This document shows, piece by piece, positions 62,723 through 64,000 of a stretch of DNA of 64,000 bases. Location: NCBI RefSeq assembly GCF_004363095.1, contig NZ_SNYO01000002.1, positions 558,001 to 622,000 on the forward strand, given 5' to 3'. The position numbers and the translations under genes are program-made. The notes beneath the pieces were generated by a model that was not told the DNA's origin, ran no database searches, and worked only from the letters and a program-made list of their open reading frames with translations. The stretch's first letter is position 1. Each line of letters starts with the position of its first letter. The stretch comes from Actinomycetospora succinea (GTDB lineage Bacteria > Actinomycetota > Actinomycetes > Mycobacteriales > Pseudonocardiaceae).

Positions 62723-64000
62723 ATGTCCAACGACTGGTACTCCGACTTCGTCAACTCCGGCTTCGGGAAGTCGATCGCCGGCACCGTCGGGCTGCCCCCG
62801 GTGCCCCGGCTGCGCCGCTACGAGCCCGGCCAGCCGCTGCTGTCGGGCCCGGCCCTGCTCGGGACGGCGACGGCGAGCGGGCGCGTCGCGAAGGTCGTGC
62901 GCTCGCTGCTGACCGACCTGGGCGTCGAGGTCCACGAGGACCCGCAGGCCCCGGTCGGCGGCGGCAGTTCGACGTCGAAGGTGGCCGCCGGGATCGTCGA
63001 CGCGACCGGCCTCTCGTCGCCCGCCGACCTCGCGGCGATCCAGGGCTTCCTCACCCCGGTGATGCGCCGGGTCGGGCCGTCGGGCCGCATCCTCGTGATC
63101 GGCGACGTGCCCGGCGAGGCAGGAGCGCCGTCGGTGCGCGCCGCCCGCCGCGCGCTGGAGGGCCTCGTGCGCTCCGCGGCCAAGGAGGCCCGCTACGGCG
63201 CGACGGTGAACCTCGTCCACGTCGCCGACGGGGCCGAGAACGACATCGAGTCGACGCTGCGCTTCTTCCTCTCGTCGCGCTCGGCGTTCGTCGACGGGCA
63301 GCGCCTCGAGGTCGGCACGGTGCCAGGCTTCGCGGGCTCGAGTCAGGGCGTCGACTGGGACAAGCCGCTCGCCGGGCGCACCGCCGTCGTCACGGGTGCC
63401 GCGCGCGGCATCGGCGCGACCGTGGCGAAGACCCTGCGCCGCGACGGCGCGACGGTGATCTGCGTGGACGTGCCCGCTGCCGGCGACGCGCTCGCGCGCA
63501 CAGCCAACGACGTCGGCGGCAGCGCGCTGCAGCTCGACATCACCGCCGACCACGCGCCCGCGACCCTGCTCGACCACGCGCAGCGCCACGGCGGGCTCGA
63601 CGTCGTCGTGCACAACGCCGGGATCACTCGCGACAAGCTCCTGGCCAACCAGGACCGCGACCGCTGGAACTCGGTCATCGACGTCAACCTCAACGCCCAG
63701 CTCGCGATCAACGACGCGCTGCTGGCGTCCGATGTCTTCCACCGCGGCGGGCGCATCGTCACCGTGTCCTCGATGGCGGGGATCGCGGGCAACCGCGGTC
63801 AGACCGCCTACGGCGCCTCGAAGGCCGGCGTCATCGGGATGGTCGACGCCACGGCCCCGCTGCTCGTGGAGAAGGACGCGACGATCAACGCGGTCGCGCC
63901 GGGCTTCATCGAGACCGACATGACCGCCGCCATGCCCGTCGGCACCCGCGAGGCCGGGCGGCGGTTGTCGTCGATGACCCAGGGCGGGCTGCCGATCGAC
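62723..64000 (+). CDS. fabG: 3-oxoacyl-ACP/CoA reductase, high-molecular-weight FabG (FabG4-like), 3' end beyond window
   Basis: The visible 426 residues show an N-terminal ~210-residue domain (MSNDWYSDFVNSGFGKSIAGTVGLP..., flavodoxin-like in FabG4) followed by a short-chain dehydrogenase. Its TGAARGIG cofactor loop is near 224 and the catalytic SSMAG, Y363 and K367 (YGASK) are present. This two-domain layout is that of mycobacterial FabG4, a NADH-dependent ketoacyl-CoA reductase of ~454 residues; about 25-30 residues are missing at the window edge. ATG 62723 has GGAGG ten nt upstream. It is co-transcribed with the FadA2-like thiolase. Confidence 0.94.
   Translation, partial: MSNDWYSDFVNSGFGKSIAGTVGLPPVPRLRRYEPGQPLLSGPALLGTATASGRVAKVVRSLLTDLGVEVHEDPQAPVGGGSSTSKVAAGIVDATGLSSPADLAAIQGFLTPVMRRVGPSGRILVIGDVPGEAGAPSVRAARRALEGLVRSAAKEARYGATVNLVHVADGAENDIESTLRFFLSSRSAFVDGQRLEVGTVPGFAGSSQGVDWDKPLAGRTAVVTGAARGIGATVAKTLRRDGATVICVDVPAAGDALARTANDVGGSALQLDITADHAPATLLDHAQRHGGLDVVVHNAGITRDKLLANQDRDRWNSVIDVNLNAQLAINDALLASDVFHRGGRIVTVSSMAGIAGNRGQTAYGASKAGVIGMVDATAPLLVEKDATINAVAPGFIETDMTAAMPVGTREAGRRLSSMTQGGLPID

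Overview
The window is chromosomal DNA of a very GC-rich actinobacterium, most likely a member of the Pseudonocardiales (Pseudonocardia or Actinomycetospora type). The evidence is strong G/C bias at third codon positions, frequent GTG starts, 4-nt GTGA/ATGA gene overlaps, F420-type oxidoreductase and MarR/TetR families, and a core gene order known from Mycobacterium: coaX-panD-panC-DUF2520 ... DUF3180-folK-folB-folP-folE-ftsH ... hpt-tilS-Zn protease-dacB, then ppa. The genus is inference. No rRNA, tRNA, CRISPR array, insertion sequence or prophage gene was recognised.

Left part (1-7480): an aldehyde dehydrogenase cut by the window edge, a divergent GAF-domain regulator with an operator-like inverted repeat between them, and a 1299-residue single-module NRPS. 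The NRPS has the adenylation-carrier-membrane layout of poly-lysine synthetases (Pls/PosA family).

Core block (7488-30101), nearly all on the minus strand: pantothenate/CoA genes, a PrsW-type protease, small membrane proteins, the folate operon and ftsH. An ABC efflux operon and a HerA-like ATPase sit between hpt and ftsH. The block ends with hpt, tilS, a zinc metalloprotease, dacB and divergent ppa. Translational coupling is extensive. Several palindromes lie here, one of them inside the tilS reading frame.

Accessory part (30150-64000): a MarR-MFS operon; acyl-CoA/lipid genes (crotonase, thiolase, MaoC, LLM oxidoreductase, thioesterase, acyl-CoA dehydrogenases); an AbiEi-like gene bracketed by two near-identical long palindromes; a molybdopterin oxidoreductase; DUF202 membrane proteins; a DMT transporter; a cluster at 45569-50567; pcaB-pcaC; DJ-1/PfpI; TerC; a secreted phosphodiester glycosidase with an apparent frameshift; and, at the right edge, a fadE5/TetR/fadA2/fabG4-like set.

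The most unusual theme is a family of carboxypeptidase-regulatory-like beta modules. They are appended to two MFS transporters, a DUF1275 membrane protein and a YceI protein, and form a stand-alone three-module protein. Four of these five genes are adjacent, and some of their upstream regions share TTGTAC/GGATAGT-type motifs. A dedicated, co-regulated membrane system is possible but unproven.
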